Shown piece by piece: positions 33,758-45,953 of a stretch of DNA of 64,000 nt. A program made the position numbers and the translations under genes. Numbering within the stretch: the first letter of the stretch is position 1; each line of letters opens with the position of its first letter. Source of the DNA: Asterochloris sp. CNOR1 (Eukaryota; Chlorophyta; Trebouxiophyceae; Trebouxiales; Trebouxiaceae); NCBI GenBank assembly GCA_963969365.1, contig OZ017755.1:248001-312000 (forward strand), given 5' to 3'. Under the pieces are notes generated by a model that made no database searches, had not been told where the DNA came from, and saw only the letters and a list, made by a program, of their open reading frames with translations.

Positions 33758-36700
33758 TCAGCTGTCAAAGACACCAATGTCTGACGCCTTGTGCCGGTGA
33801 AACTGCAGCAGGCTGGAGTACGTCATGTCGGCCACTGACAGGAACAACTCCTCAGCATCTGGGCTGAAGCTGGTGCCTGAGATCTCGCCAAACAGGTCTA
33901 TGTCCTGCCTCCTGCATCATGACAGCACCAGCACCTGTCAGGACTGGCAGCCAGGCAGAGGCATTTGTGTCCTGGGCCAACCTTGAGAGAAAAGCTGCAA
34001 GTCATCACGGCCTACATCTGGACACAGCCTGCATTGATGGCCACAGCAGCAAAGCTGACTGCGACAGGGCCCACCTGACGAAGTCTGACTGGACATCATG
34101 CAGGTGGACGAAGTCGGCCGGCTCCGCCACTGCCAGGGTGCTCCCGTCGGGGCTAAACCTGAGGGATCGGATGGCACCCATGGTGCCCTGGAGGGCGGCC
34201 AGACTCTTGTCCAGCCGCCGCAGGTCCCACACCCTCGTGGTGGTGTCCTGCAGGGGGCAAGGCTGGTCCTGAGAGTGCACAGACATGCACAGCTCCCACA
34301 GGTGGCATGCCCTGTAGGGCAGACATGCCAGCTGTACATCTATGCTTGCCCATGGCAGACACTGTTTGAGACAGGCAGTGCGCAGCCCCTCTGTCGCTTT
34401 GCGTGAAGAGACGCCAAGGAGGAGCATTGGCCCGCCTGCATCGCAAGGCTGAGCTGAACCTGGGGCCAGCCTCCACACAGGCTGGAGGTCAACACTGTTT
34501 GGCACACCAGGTGCCAAAGGGAAGGTGGCGCTGCACAGCGCATCCTGCTTGCCTTTTGACTTATGGAGTCCCAACAAGGAGCGCGCTCACAGCTTCACCA
34601 CACAAGTAAACTTGCAGCCAGTGGACCGTACCGCTGCAGGTGCTGAGGTGATGCAGGTGCCGTCTTTCTGTAGGCAGCGCACACTGCCCAGCAGGCTGGT
34701 GCTGTGCTTTGCCTTGCCTGGTTGCCTGTGGCCAGCAGGATCCCTGAGGGGTGCCAGGCCGCTGCAAAGCTGTAGTCCAGATGCCCCTCCAGCGTGTGCA
34801 CCCGGTTGCCGGTCTTGGCGTCCAGCAGCAGCGTGGCGGGGTCATCCCCCACCACGGCCAGCAGGCCGCTGCCACCTGGGCGCTGGGTCGCAAAGTTGAC
34901 TGCCCAGTCCATGCAGTACTTGCTGCAGCAGGGGGTGAGCAGTCAGCCAGCTGCCAGTGCATCTGAGGATTGGGGTGAGTGCCCTGTCCAGGCAGTATCT
35001 GCTGCAGCAAGGGGTGAGCTGTCAGCCAGCTGACTATGTATCCGGGAACTGGGGGCCAGAGTAGACGGCTGCGTCCAAGACGTGATTACGCAGAAGGGGA
35101 ACACATGCGAGCTGGGCGGCATCTGTATGCAGCCAGAGGCAAGGGCAGCTGCTGCAGGCTAGGGCTGTGACGTGCTGGGCTTATGTCAACTCGCTTGACC
35201 TGAGGAGGAGCTTGCATGTGCCTAGCTGCTGCACTGCACGGCAGCAAGAACATCATTGCCTCAAAGGAGATAGCGCAGCGATGCAGGACACCAGCACCAG
35301 CACAGCTGATCTGATTAATGTGGCAGGCCCAAGAGTCAGAAATGCTTCATGGAGTGTGTCTGCAGCGCAGAGTGCAACGCACAAGTTCCAACCCACAATT
35401 TCAAACAAAGCCAACTTGATACCAGAGCACACCTTGGCTGCCATCACATGCTCCAAGTGGGCTGGCAACAGCGCCACCATGCAGGGCCACAGCTCCAGCA
35501 CAGCTCACCTGGTGATCTGGAAGCTTTGGCTGTCAAACACCCTGACGAGCTTGTCATTGTTGGATGTGATCAAGCGAGGTGTGTCTGCGCCCTGCTGGCT
35601 GATTTCAATGGCGTTGGTGATGCCATTCTCATCCAGAGTGATCCGTGAACTGCATGGCAGCACACGACATTTGGTGCCCAGGGCAAGGGTTGCGAGACTA
35701 CACTGAAGCACTGTCCACGACGCATGAGAACTCTGGGCGCAGGAGGCTACAAGCTCTCCAGCTGGACAATCCTCCAACCCGGGATGAGAGGCATGGGCGT
35801 AACGGGCCATGAACTGTCCTGCTGAATAACAATTGACTCTGACTGAGCAGCATGGGCTCAAATGGCTGCAAACTTGTTGCACTGCTTGCCAAAGCTCGCA
35901 GCCTTGAGCTGCAGCCCAGCACAGGTCAGCGTGTGCATTCACTGACCATGATGGGTGCTGCTTGGTTGCATAAGACCTTGATTGTTGAGCCCACCTGAAT
36001 GCAAGGGCTTCCTGGCGATAATTTCTCACAACCAGCTCCCCCTGAAAGCCGCCAGCTGCCACCAGGCTGCCCCCCACGCAAATGGTGCTGACCTGCATGC
36101 ATGAGCAGCGAGCAGCTCAGTGCAAGCCGGATGGAGCTGAGGCAGCACGACATCACTACACCCACATGAGCAACCCAGCACGAGTAGCCAACGCACCAGG
36201 ATTGACACCAATCAGAGTGACGCTACTACTAAGCAGGACAGTGGCTGCAAGCCAATGGGGAACGAGATTGCGCCGGTTCAAATGGACACAGGCCACATGC
36301 AAAGCTGCTGCAGGCAGGCAAGGCTTGCTGTGATGTCTCAAGCGCAGCTGCAGACCATGCCAAAAGATTTGTGCACCGAGCAGGCAGGGGCTTGCCTGCA
36401 CATGCCCGAGGGACGAGCGCGGCTGCCCCTCCAGGGCCCGCCCTGAGAGGTTCAGCACCTGCAGCGTACCAGGAAGGGGTGTCGGCTGAGTCTGCCCTGC
36501 AAATGCATCATGTGTGCAACACAAGGCGCCCCGCTGGCAGCCCTCCCTCATTCCACAGCATCCCTGGCTACGTTGCCAGGACCGGGCTGGTGGGAGCACG
36601 AGTGAGCCTCTGTGGCAAGCATGTGCGTCTTGCAGACTGGTGAGAGCACATGAAGCCGCTCTTGGCAAGCATGCACGTCCTGCTGCTTGGTTGAGCGCCT

Positions 36701-38388
36701 TGAGCCAACTCGGCAACCATGCCCGCTGGCTGGAGCACGATGAAGCCGATCTGGCCAGTAGTATGCCTGTCCTTCAGCATGCAGACTTCGCAGACCGCAA
36801 CATCGCTGGCAAATGCCCAGGCCAGGCGTGAGCCTGGTGCACACGGGCCCACCTCAGTCTGCTGGCGGGTGATGCCGCTCCAGTGCTTGACGCAGTTGTC
36901 ATGCATAGTGTACACATCATGCTTGGAGGTCGCCCACACCAGGTTGCGCAGCTGCAGGGCAGCGATTTCATGCAGCGAGCAAGGGCTGAGGCTACCCACT
37001 GTTGCTGAGACCACACCCAGCAAGGCAGCAATGGCTGCTGCTGAGCGAGGACCCCGGCCGCGCACACAGCAAGCAGCTGAGAAGGGTCCATCAAGTTGTT
37101 CTCGGCATTGGATGCAGGTCGAGCTGCTCCTGAAGGTGCCGGGGGAGGCATGGGAGGCTCAAGAGGCACCAGACATGGGCAACCACACAGTCAGAGGTGC
37201 CATGCAGGCTGCAAGGCCCGGTTGTGGCCAGGCTCGACTCGATCTGACCACTTCTGAGGCAGGGTAAAAAAGGCGGGGTGCACCTGAAAGTGGACGATGG
37301 TGGACCGCACGCTTCGGTGATTCCGGTGGAAGTCATAGAAACGTCCATTCTGCAGCCACAGCATCATTTTGAATGCACAGACTGCCTGCTGATGTGCCTG
37401 GCACCTTTGATGCAGTGAGCCACAGCATTGCATGCAACAACATAGGTGCAGGGCACCACCGCTTTGTACCAAGCAGGCTTATTGCCTGCCCGGCTGCAAC
37501 ATCAGGACAGCACAGCCCATAGCGGTATTGCCAGCAGCATTGTCCAGGCAATTAAGCTGGATTGCATCGCATTAGGCGTGCCTGTGACTGCAAGCTGGAT
37601 GAAACAAGGGCACTCATGCTACCCCACAAACCAAGCATGCACAGTGGGAGCATGTGCTTGGCATACAGGCAGAACTCACTGGTACTGTGTGCAAACATTC
37701 GGCCTGCAGCGATTCCCGATGGGCATCGTAGATGTCCTCCAAGTTGAGGTAATTGTGGTACTGGCTCAGCCTGGTTTCCTGCAGGGGATGGTTTGGGGTT
37801 TGCAGCAAAAAAGGCAGTGTGGTCAGTACAGCCAGCTCCCTTGCACTGCAGCTCCCTACTGAGCTCAGAAATGTATTCAACAAAGCAGCAACTCTCTTCT
37901 GGGCCGCTGTCCTTGGGCCAGAGGCGACATCAGGATGCACAGCACATGCATGCAGGTTGCAGGGAGCTCACCCGGTAATGCTGCCGTGTAAACTGCAGAC
38001 GCTGCCATGGAATGCCCTGCATCGCCACAAGCAGGCTCACTGTCGGCGGGGTGCCCGCTGCAGGTTGGGCACGATGCTGCACCATGCTGAAGCCTTCATG
38101 CAAGCTGCCAAGCTTCACAGCACCTGTCCTCAGCAAAGATGCAGTCTGTGCAGGACCTCCACTCGATGGCTTCAAGGTCTTGTGCGGCGCAGCATGCCGC
38201 AGTGGATACCTGCACACCTGGATGTCTTTGCCTTCCAGCAGGTGCTGTTCTGCAGTCGTGTCATCCTTGTCAACCTCATCCTCTTTGAAGGCCACACAGA
38301 TCTCTACAGCTGAGTCCTGGTCACTGGCCTCTGAGGTGCTATCCTCCTCCCCAAGCCTCCAGGACACTACATCTTTCTGGATGTCCAT
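33758..38388 (-). CDS. WD40-repeat protein of the SPAC2A9.03/plant transducin type
   Basis: Beta-propeller scaffold conserved in plants and fungi, molecular role unknown. Eleven exons (descending): 38388-38218, 38016-37972, 37778-37680, 37349-37284, 36951-36853, 36458-36396, 36092-35995, 35649-35509, 34922-34718, 34247-34075, 33911-33758; about 437 aa in phase. Family marks are KDIQGIPWQRL, RLSQYHNYLN, SVRSTIVHFQ, LRNLVWATSKHDVY, VAAGGFQGELVV, NGITNAIEI, LEGHLDYSFAAAWHPSG, TTRVWDLRRLDKSLA, AVAEPADFVHLHDV and FGEISGTSFSPDAEELF. The N-terminus is acidic, as in plant homologues. Two introns have GC donors (at 36395, CAG|GCAAGC; at 34717, CAG|GCAAGG). Exon 9's acceptor edge is duplicated in intron 8. 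Confidence 0.9.
34908..35032 (-). repeat. Duplicated acceptor edge of WD40-gene exon 9
   Basis: The functional edge (forward TCCATGCAGTACTTGCTGCA, 34908 onward through TGAGCAGTCAGCCAGCTG) recurs at 34987-35032 as TCCAGGCAGTATCTGCTGCA and TGAGCTGTCAGCCAGCTG. The period is 79 bp. The copy lies in intron 8 and keeps a CTGCAG. Confidence 0.8.
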
Positions 38389-39175
38389 GTTGCTGCTGTC
38401 ATTGCATGCGGCTGGGCCTTACAACCTTTGTCGGAATGGTGGACAACTGAGGGTTCGGTGAGTGGATACACCTGTTGGCAGATTCAAGGGCTAGGCAACC
38501 GGAGGCAATCTAATGGAAAACCGCTCATGCTGCATAGGCCACAAGAAGCAGAAATTCTCATGTGAAAGTCGGGACAGCTAGCAGCTTCAAGAATGGATGA
38601 GACTGCTGAGCAGAAGTGCATGCTTCACGTATGTGACTGAGCCCACAAACAGCAGCTCAGCTCAGGTTTGATCAATGACACGACATGCACAGCCAAGACT
38701 ACACTCTGTTGTGCTGGCTGCAGATGGGGACATCTCAAGGGGAGCAGAGCTTGACACACTGCCAAACTGGAGCCCCAACAGGCCAGAGGCACCCACCACC
38801 TCCAGAAGAGCCTGACTTGGCGGGAGGTATTTGTGCTCAATGGGATCCATAAGCTTGGGGGTCCGCCCAAGTGCTTGACTCTGCGTTCAACAAGTGATAC
38901 TAGTGCACGAGACGTTCATGACCTGAGGGTGACCACCTGTCCATCTTCTGAGCTTTCTGAGCGGTCATGCTGGCAGATGTCACATCTGGGGCAGAATCAC
39001 ATGTCTCATCTTCTGAGCTTTACGAGCAGTCATACTGGCAAATGTGACTGCTCAGAAAGCTAAGAAAATGTGACAAGTGGTACTGCCCAAAATGTGCATG
39101 ACTATATGCACTGCAATGTGGGCAAGCTCACGAGTAGACAAGCTTTAAGAAAGGAGGAAAGATGGGGAGGGAATT
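38389..39175. other. Intergenic region with a possible upstream exon and a repeat cluster
   Basis: The 787 bp between the WD40-gene start (-) and the fusion-gene stop (-). A reverse-strand ATG frame at 38850-38662 (starting MDPIEHKYLPPSQALLEVVG) is open for 62 codons. It could be an upstream exon of the WD40 gene or a chance frame. A direct-plus-inverted repeat cluster lies at 38942-39064. Otherwise no gene was seen. Confidence 0.4.
38942..39064. repeat. 66-bp direct repeat followed by an inverted partial copy
   Basis: CATCTTCTGAGCTTTCTGAG with GGTCATGCTGGCAGATGTCA (38942-38982) recurs at 39008-39046 as CATCTTCTGAGCTTTACGAG with GTCATACTGGCAAATGTGA. It is followed at 39047-39064 by TGCTCAGAAAGCTAAGAA, nearly the reverse complement of the unit's TTCTGAGCTTTCTGAGC. 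The RNA or single strand could fold into a stem of about 16 bp. Confidence 0.75.
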
Positions 39176-42100
39176 TTAAGCGTTTGCAACCTGCAGCTGG
39201 TTCTTGCTTCCTTGCCTCGCAGGGAGCACTTTACCCTCCATGAATTGCAGCAGCTCGGCGTTCACAAGCTCCGGCACCTCATCAAAAGGGCAGTGACCTG
39301 CTGCCAGCAGCACAGCTGTTGCATTGCTGCAGGTCCCACAGATGGCCTGTGTCTGCTTGATTTTGTCAGACAAGGGGTCGTCCCTGCCAGACAGCACCAG
39401 TGTGGGCTTCCTGAACAGGTCATTCACTAAATAGTTGAGGGGTCTGGGCTTGGGCAAGTAAAAGACGCTCCTGAAGACCCCAATTGCCCCAGGGTCTCCC
39501 GCTGCCCGCAAGATTTCTGTGCTCAGCCACTCATCTGCCTGCAGCGGCGCGGCTGGGTACAGCTTGGCCTGCAGGGGACAGGAGAGGACTCAGAGGCAGC
39601 ACGTCAGCAGCTCTGAGGCCTTGGGGGAATGGCACAACCCTTAGCCAGTGGGTGGGCAAGCGACCTACACTCCCTGCAGCCCTATGTTGGCATGGTCTGC
39701 CCGGGCAGGCTGCCCTGGGGTGTCATCTCATGCACTGCCATGGTCTACACTGCTGGACACTCATGCTAGCTCACCCTGCCCAGACCCTAGCTATCTGTGT
39801 GTTGGCCAGAGTACTGCTGCAATGCGATGCCTGCTGCCTGCCTGCTTCACCCGCAGTGCTCAGGAACCCACCAGGGTTTGGGGGACCGAGCGCTCCAGGT
39901 AGAAGAACAGGCCCCGGCTGACAGCCTCCACCAGCAGCCGTGGCGGGCCAGTGGACTTGACTGACAGCGTGCCTGATGCCTTGTCAGGGGGCTGGAATCC
40001 TGGCTCCACCTTTCCGGCGCTGTTCATCAACACAAGACCTGCAGCACAGCAGCGTCATTGATTGAGCTGCAAGGTGCTGCCGCCAGGTGGTGGGGGGCGT
40101 GTATGACCTTTCTGGCAGCAATGGAACACCCGCAGGCCGCGTCACAGAGGTTGTCCTTCCTTGGCGCCATCCTCACATACAGCGCAGCAGGCCCTGCAGC
40201 AGCGCAAACGCTTGCAGGTGGCCAAGGCCCTGTTGCTTGCTCACACACACTATAACATGCCTTACAGCAGCACATGCCCTTGCAAAAAGAATAAGCTCCT
40301 GCCTTTGCTCACAGATACAGTGGCAGGCCCTGCAGCCGATGAAGGGCAATAAGAGTACGCTGCGCCTCTCACCTGCCCCAGCATGGCAGGGTTCAGAACT
40401 AGTGGGGGCCCACATCCATGCACGGACTCTCGCGGCTGGCCTGAGCTGAAACCATAAATGTGCTTGGATCTATGGTCCCAGCTCGGGAGGAGGCTGCGCT
40501 GCTGGCGGCAGTGACCCATACCTGGAACAGGCGCAAGGTGGCAGAGGCCCATGTGCTGTATTCTCAGCCCCCTCAGCTCACCTTCAGCAAGAGCTGGGTA
40601 GTCTCCTGCCAGGGAGGCAGCCATGAAGCCGCCGATGCTGTTGCCCACAATGAGGACAGGGCGGCGCACCACTTCAATGATGAAGTCGCGCAGGAAATCC
40701 CTCCACATATCCTGTGAGTAGGCCATGGCTGGCTTCTCCGAGCGCCCAAAGCCTGGGAAGGTAGGGGCAAACACCTGCAGGGACCAGAGTGCCACTCATG
40801 GTGTTATGCACAAAGATATGCAAAGGGGGGAACTTGCAGGCCAAAGCATCAACCTGCAGGAAGCGGGGCTGCAGGTAGATGGAACTGTGACCCCCCTGCA
40901 GGCCTTTCCAAGCGCACAGTGCATGCCGAGGTGAGGAATAACCACAAAAAGCAGGGGCCAGAGTGCCACTGCGAAGCGGCCAGTGGCACAAGAAGCTGAG
41001 CAGGAAATGAGGGCAGAACATGCGAAGGGCGGCATGACAGGCTGGGGCAGCAGCCTGCAAGAGGCAGTGCAGCACCAACATTTGCTGAAGGCATGGCAGC
41101 ATCAACATCTGCACAGAGCAGGACAGCAGGCGGATGCAGCACTTCTCCAGCTGCAGTCTTGCTCGGCAAAGCTGACACCATGGAAACTAAGAATGTCATG
41201 TCCGCAACGGCTGTAGGCAGCCAGTGCGTTGCACACAAGCTGCATTGGGAGCAGCGTGGCAGACCTGCTGCGCGGGCTCTTGGATGAAAAGTGGGCATGT
41301 CGCACCTGGTCAAGTGCTGCATGCAAGATGCCATGCAGAAGGGGTCGCACACCTGGTAGCCAGCCTGCGTCAGCGCCTTGATCTGCCCCCGCCACTGCTC
41401 CCCGAAGGCACCAAAGCCGTGCACCAGCAGGAAGGCTGGACGATCCTGCCCAGGGGTGGTGGCCTCTGCAGCACTGCTACTGGGAGCGGTCCCAGCCTCT
41501 TCTGCAGCGGGAAGGAGCAGAATGAGAGGAGCTGCTGTGGGCAAGCGGTGCGCCTTTGCAATGGCAAGCGCAAGCTACTGCTGGAGCAGGTGACGCGCCA
41601 GTGGACCGGAACCATGGGTTGATCTCAGTGCGCCTGTGATTGCGCAGCGTACTGTGAACAGGCAGCGCCTCTATGGACAGGTAGCGCGTCTGTCAGAAGT
41701 TGCAAAGCGAAGTGCAGATCAGAGTGCAGACTGATGGTGGCAGGGACTTGTAGCCCAGGGTCAAAGCTTGCTGTTGCTGTTGCAGCCGCGCGAGCTGCAT
41801 GCTCAGGGGTTGCTCACAGCAACGAACAACAACTCACAGCATGAGAGACCGACATCCAGCACCAACATCCAGCACCAAAGAGCAACACCTCAGCCAGGGC
41901 TGCCCAGAGACATGCTGGCAGCAAGAGCAGGCACAGCAAGCTCAGCGCTTGCTTCTTGCGGACATGCTGTTGTGCATGACCAGGCTGGGAAGGCATGCTG
42001 GGTAGCCAGCAGCCCACCTGCCGTGTAGTAATCTGTCAGGAAGCCTCTCCAGCGCCAGTGCCTGGCTGCATCACCCGTTTTGGTGTCCCTGCAGCACGGC

Positions 42101-45100
42101 ACCAGTGGCCCTGAAAGACACGGGCTTGCGCTGGAGGGACAGAAAGCCAGCCCATTGGTCAAACGCCAGTACAGAGCAGTGGTTCTGATCCAGCCTCTGA
42201 CTTGGTGCTGGACTGACAGAAGCCAGACCGCAGCTTACGAACCAGCCCGGGGTATTATTGCTACTGATGTCCTGACGACTGTCAGAAGGTCAGCCTGCTG
42301 CTTTACCCAGGAAACAGCGCGTTGGACCTGAGCAAGTCTTTGACTGGACGCCAGACTGACCACAAGCTCACTGCCCATCTCCAGTACTGATGCAAGCAGC
42401 AGATGCTAGGCGAGCAAGATACTTCCCCTGCATCTGCACATGCAGCAGTGGCATGAGGCAGCCTACCCACCAGGCTCCTGCAGAGCTGTCCCACCTGACA
42501 CGGTCAGAGGCTGCCAGGTGCCAGTGGAAGTCCGAGGCCTCCGCTGCAGCCAGCGCCGACTGCGCCGGCACGCTGGGCCGCAGCCTGCTCCCTGCCGCCC
42601 AGCTCAGGCCCAGGCCGGGCCTCTGGAGGCTGGCCAGGTGCTGCTGCGCCAGCTGGTGCACCCGGCGCCGTGACAGCAGGCCCAGGGCCATGCTCTGGGC
42701 AAAGATGGCTGGGAAGGAGCCCAGGGGGGAGGCCGGGTGCTCCCCCTGCTGGACTGCCTCCAGCAGAGCATTGGTGGCAGAGCTGCGGCTGCAGGCAGGC
42801 AGTCAAGAGCTAAGTGGTTGACGAAACGTCGTTTGCCAAGCACGGCCAGGCGCCTCAAAGTATGGCTTGGTAGCGCACTTGACTTTGCAGATATGCCAAG
42901 CACGTCAGCCCATGTAGTTGCCACGCTGTGTCTGGCTGCATCAGAAAGCCTCTGCCAGCCTGCAGCTCTTGCCAGTGCTGGAGCGCCTTGAAGTATGGGA
43001 TCTATGGCCATTGCAGCTGACAACATCAAAACCGGTGGCAAGCAGCCTGCAGGCAGGCAGCATCCACCCAGCATGTGAGCAGCACATTCATGCAGCATGT
43101 CCATGAAAGCATGTCAATGCTGCGGGGGGCCTTTGAACAGAGGTGAAGCTCTATGACAACTTGTGCTACGCGCTTGCGCGACACAATGATTCCGCTACTG
43201 ATGCTCGCCTGGAGGTGGCTGTGCAGCGAAGGAAGTCCTGGAAGACAGCCTGGGCCTCGGGCTCACCCCCTGTGAGCTGCTGCAAAATGGGGCTGAGCGG
43301 CGCTGCCGGAGCGGCAGCCAGGGACTGCGCCACCTGATGCACCTGCAGGCCGGAGCAGACTGTCAGAGGCCGCACCAATCTTTGACCTGCACCAGTGCAT
43401 CAGTTGCTGCTGTTTCACTTGCAGGATTGTTTCTGGAAGCTGCACAGATACGGTGCCTCCAGCAAACTGCTGCACAGCAAATGGAGGGCACCAAGAAGGG
43501 CAGCTGAGACGTGTGGGCGCACCTCAGGCGACCGCGCGGCTCCAGCCTCAGCGGCTGCCAGGCTGGCAGAGGCCTCTCAGGCAAGCTGCCTCACAGCACA
43601 TGCAAGACGACAACATGCCAGCTCAGACGTGTGGGCGCACCTCGGGAGATCGGGTGGCTTCAGCCTCGGCGGCTGCCAGGCTGGCAAAAGCCTCTGGGAG
43701 CAGGATGTCCCCAGGCAGGTCCTCCTGGGCCTGCTTGTCAGACCTCTGCTGCTGCACAGCGGGTTGGGGCATGCCACCCAGGGCCTCTGGAGCTGGCAGT
43801 GGGGCCAGGACGCCGCCCCGCTTCTGTCTGAACTGCTTGTAGTCGCTGGGGTAGGGCGTGTGGGTGTAGATCTGCAGGCGCCACTGTGTGAAGGTGACAT
43901 CTGCAGGGAGTGCAGCCGCCACCTGGTCCACTGATCGGTGCCACCTGCAGCCAGGGTGGGGAGCATCCTTTGCTTTGTTCATCACAGCTGTTGCAGGTGC
44001 AGTGCAGCCTGTTGTCATGCCCGGGGAGGGCTCAGGCATGCTGCAGCCTGGCATGCTGCAGGCTGAGTGCCAGCTGAGCGCGTTGCACTGCAAGGCATAT
44101 AACGATTGGGCGCAGGCCCACTTTGCAGAAGACTGCTCCAACAGCCTGCTGCAGGCTGTGGTATGCCTGCTGCAAGCAGCCCCTTGCCGAGATCAAGCCA
44201 AGGCTGCTGGGTGTGTGATGGACCTAAACAGTAACGCAGTGCCGAGGTGATCAAGAAATCTGCCGCTGAAGTCAGCCCGCTGCAGAGGTGAGAGGTGTGT
44301 GATGATCCTACACAGAAAAGCACTGCTGAGGTGACCTAGAACCTGCCGCAGGAGGGCCAGATGGGCAGCAGCACCCACGTGGTATTTGTTCTGTTTTGCT
44401 GTGGTCCACACCCCAGCTTTAAGCAGGTGCACCACTGCAGGCAGCGTCTGCTGCAGGCCCCCTGTGCAGCATGCTGGTGCTGCGCGCTGGGACTGGCGCT
44501 CGCGGCTGGAAAAGGCAGCAGCCCTCACCTGTATTCGGTCTCCTCCTCAGTCACCACCTCCCCAGCATTGAACTGCTGCACGACTGCGGGGAGCACCTGC
44601 TGCAGGCTCCCGCAGCGCACCACCAGCGTGCTGCCCAGGCGCTGCAAGGACTCCCTCAGCGCCGCGACAGCCCCCACTAAGCCTGCAGGGATTGGTGTTG
44701 TGTCTCCTGCTGGCACCTGGTGGGCTCTGCGCCGAGTCATCATCGCAGCCTGCTCTGATGCAGCAGAGCAGCAGCGGCCCCCACCCAGGAATGTGCAGGG
44801 GACGTTGACTGGATGACAACACACTGATCACTACAGTGTCTGTTCAAGTATGGCAGTCTGTGGGGTGCAGGCAGGCTCTGGCAGCTGCTGCTGCCAAGCC
44901 TAGCATCTGTTGGGGGCGTGACGGAGTGTGTGCTTGCATTGGTCGAGATTGGTGGGTACATACAGGCAACACACACCACTGCCTGGGCTTTGAATGCTGC
45001 ATTGCTGTTGCTGTGACCTGCTGCCTTCCAGTCCTGCTTGCTGTCCTCAAGCAGCTCTGACCACACCATTTTGAAGGGCATCATCGGCCACTGCTTGCTC

Positions 45101-45643
45101 ACCTTCAATGCCATGAGGTGTGCGCAGCAGGTTCTGGTGCCCAGGGTCGAAACAGAACAGGGGCACAATGCCCCCAGGACGGGACAGGGCATGATGGAGG
45201 CCAGGGTGGTCGTCAATCCGTAGATCATGCTTGAACCACAGCTGCAGGAACAGATCATGCTAGAAGTAGGGCTGTAGCATGGCAGGTCATCCTTGATGCA
45301 CAGCTGAAGCAGGGCAGGTCATCTGCACCTTCACAACCGACTTGAAGGGTGTCACGGAGGCAATTCAGTTCATGCAAGGCTGGCACACACCAGCACTCAC
45401 AATCACGGGACGGGCATCTTCCCTGCCAGCCTGTGGTGCAGTGTGCTGTGCACTGCAGCACTGGCATCGCCGCCTCCAGACATGATCAGGTCTGCGGGTG
45501 CTGCTCTGCAGTGTGCTGTGGACCCTGAATTTGAGCAGTGTGGGTGTTCTGCCACATGGTGGTGCATGCTGCTGAGGGCCTCCCAGCAGAGCACAGTGCA
45601 CCCCATGGTGGGTCCCATGCTTTGCATGAAGGTTGGTCTTCAT
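39176..45643 (-). CDS. Photolyase-antenna domain fused to an alpha/beta hydrolase (At4g25290 type)
   Basis: An N-terminal Rossmann (antenna) domain of the DNA photolyase/cryptochrome family is fused to an alpha/beta hydrolase; the FAD-binding photolyase domain is absent. Eleven exons (descending): 45643-45401, 45241-45103, 44682-44529, 43944-43641, 43342-43209, 42788-42495, 42088-42018, 41501-41353, 40774-40582, 40038-39872, 39568-39176; about 746 aa in phase. Antenna motifs are LWFKHDLRIDDHPGL, PLFCFDPGHQNLLRTPHGIE and STLVVRCGSLQQVLPAVV. Hydrolase motifs are LLVHGFGAFGEQW, FPGFGRSEKPAM, VGNSIGGFMAA (nucleophile Ser), VLSGRDDPL and AGHCPFDEVPELV (catalytic Asp and His). The first exon is basic and unlike the rest, consistent with a plastid transit peptide. 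The intron at 43208 uses GC (CAG|GCGAGC). Ligand and substrate are unknown. Confidence 0.88.
43501..43698 (-). repeat. Duplicated donor edge of fusion-gene exon 4
   Basis: The exon 4 end and donor (forward CAGCTCAGACGTGTGGGCGC, 43619 on, through GGCTGCCAGGCTGGC) recurs at 43501-43580 (CAGCTGAGACGTGTGGGCGC ... GGCTGCCAGGCTGGC). The period is 118 bp over about 80 bp. The copy lies in intron 4 and keeps the donor-like context. Confidence 0.88.
44210..44348. repeat. ~83-bp tandem duplication in a fusion-gene intron
   Basis: GTGTGTGATGGACCTAAACA ... GTGCCGAGGTGATC ... TCTGCCG (44210-44265) recurs as GTGTGTGATGATCCTACACA ... CTGCTGAGGTGACC ... CCTGCCG (44294-44348). It is wholly intronic. Confidence 0.7.
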
Positions 45644-45953
45644 TTTCAGGATCACTCGAGTGCCAGCTGTAGCAGCAAGCCGGAAACAACATGAATCTAT
45701 TTAGTGCTGCGACCATGCATGCATATAGAAAGACAAATAGCGAGGGAATCTTTGCATCACAATGTTGGCTTAAAGCAATCAACCGTTCCGGTATCGTGCA
45801 CTGCTGAGGTGAGCCAGTCCTAGAGCGACTATCTGACTGTCCAAAAGCATGGCTATATGCTCCCTGCCCAAAGGATTGATCCCCTCATCAAACTTTAGTG
45901 CTCTCCAGGGTCTTGTTTCCATGTTGCTCCTGACTGCCCCCTGAATATACAGG
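45644..45953. promoter_or_regulatory. Short divergent region: fusion gene / small hydrophilic protein
   Basis: 310 bp separate the start of the photolyase-hydrolase gene (-) from the start of the small hydrophilic gene (+). Both promoters would have to fit here. No motif was called. Confidence 0.4.

Noticed and set aside
39176-45643. A full photolyase or cryptochrome gene beside a separate hydrolase gene
   Set aside because: There are no FAD-binding domain motifs, exon phases continue without a stop between the two parts, and the same fusion exists in plants.
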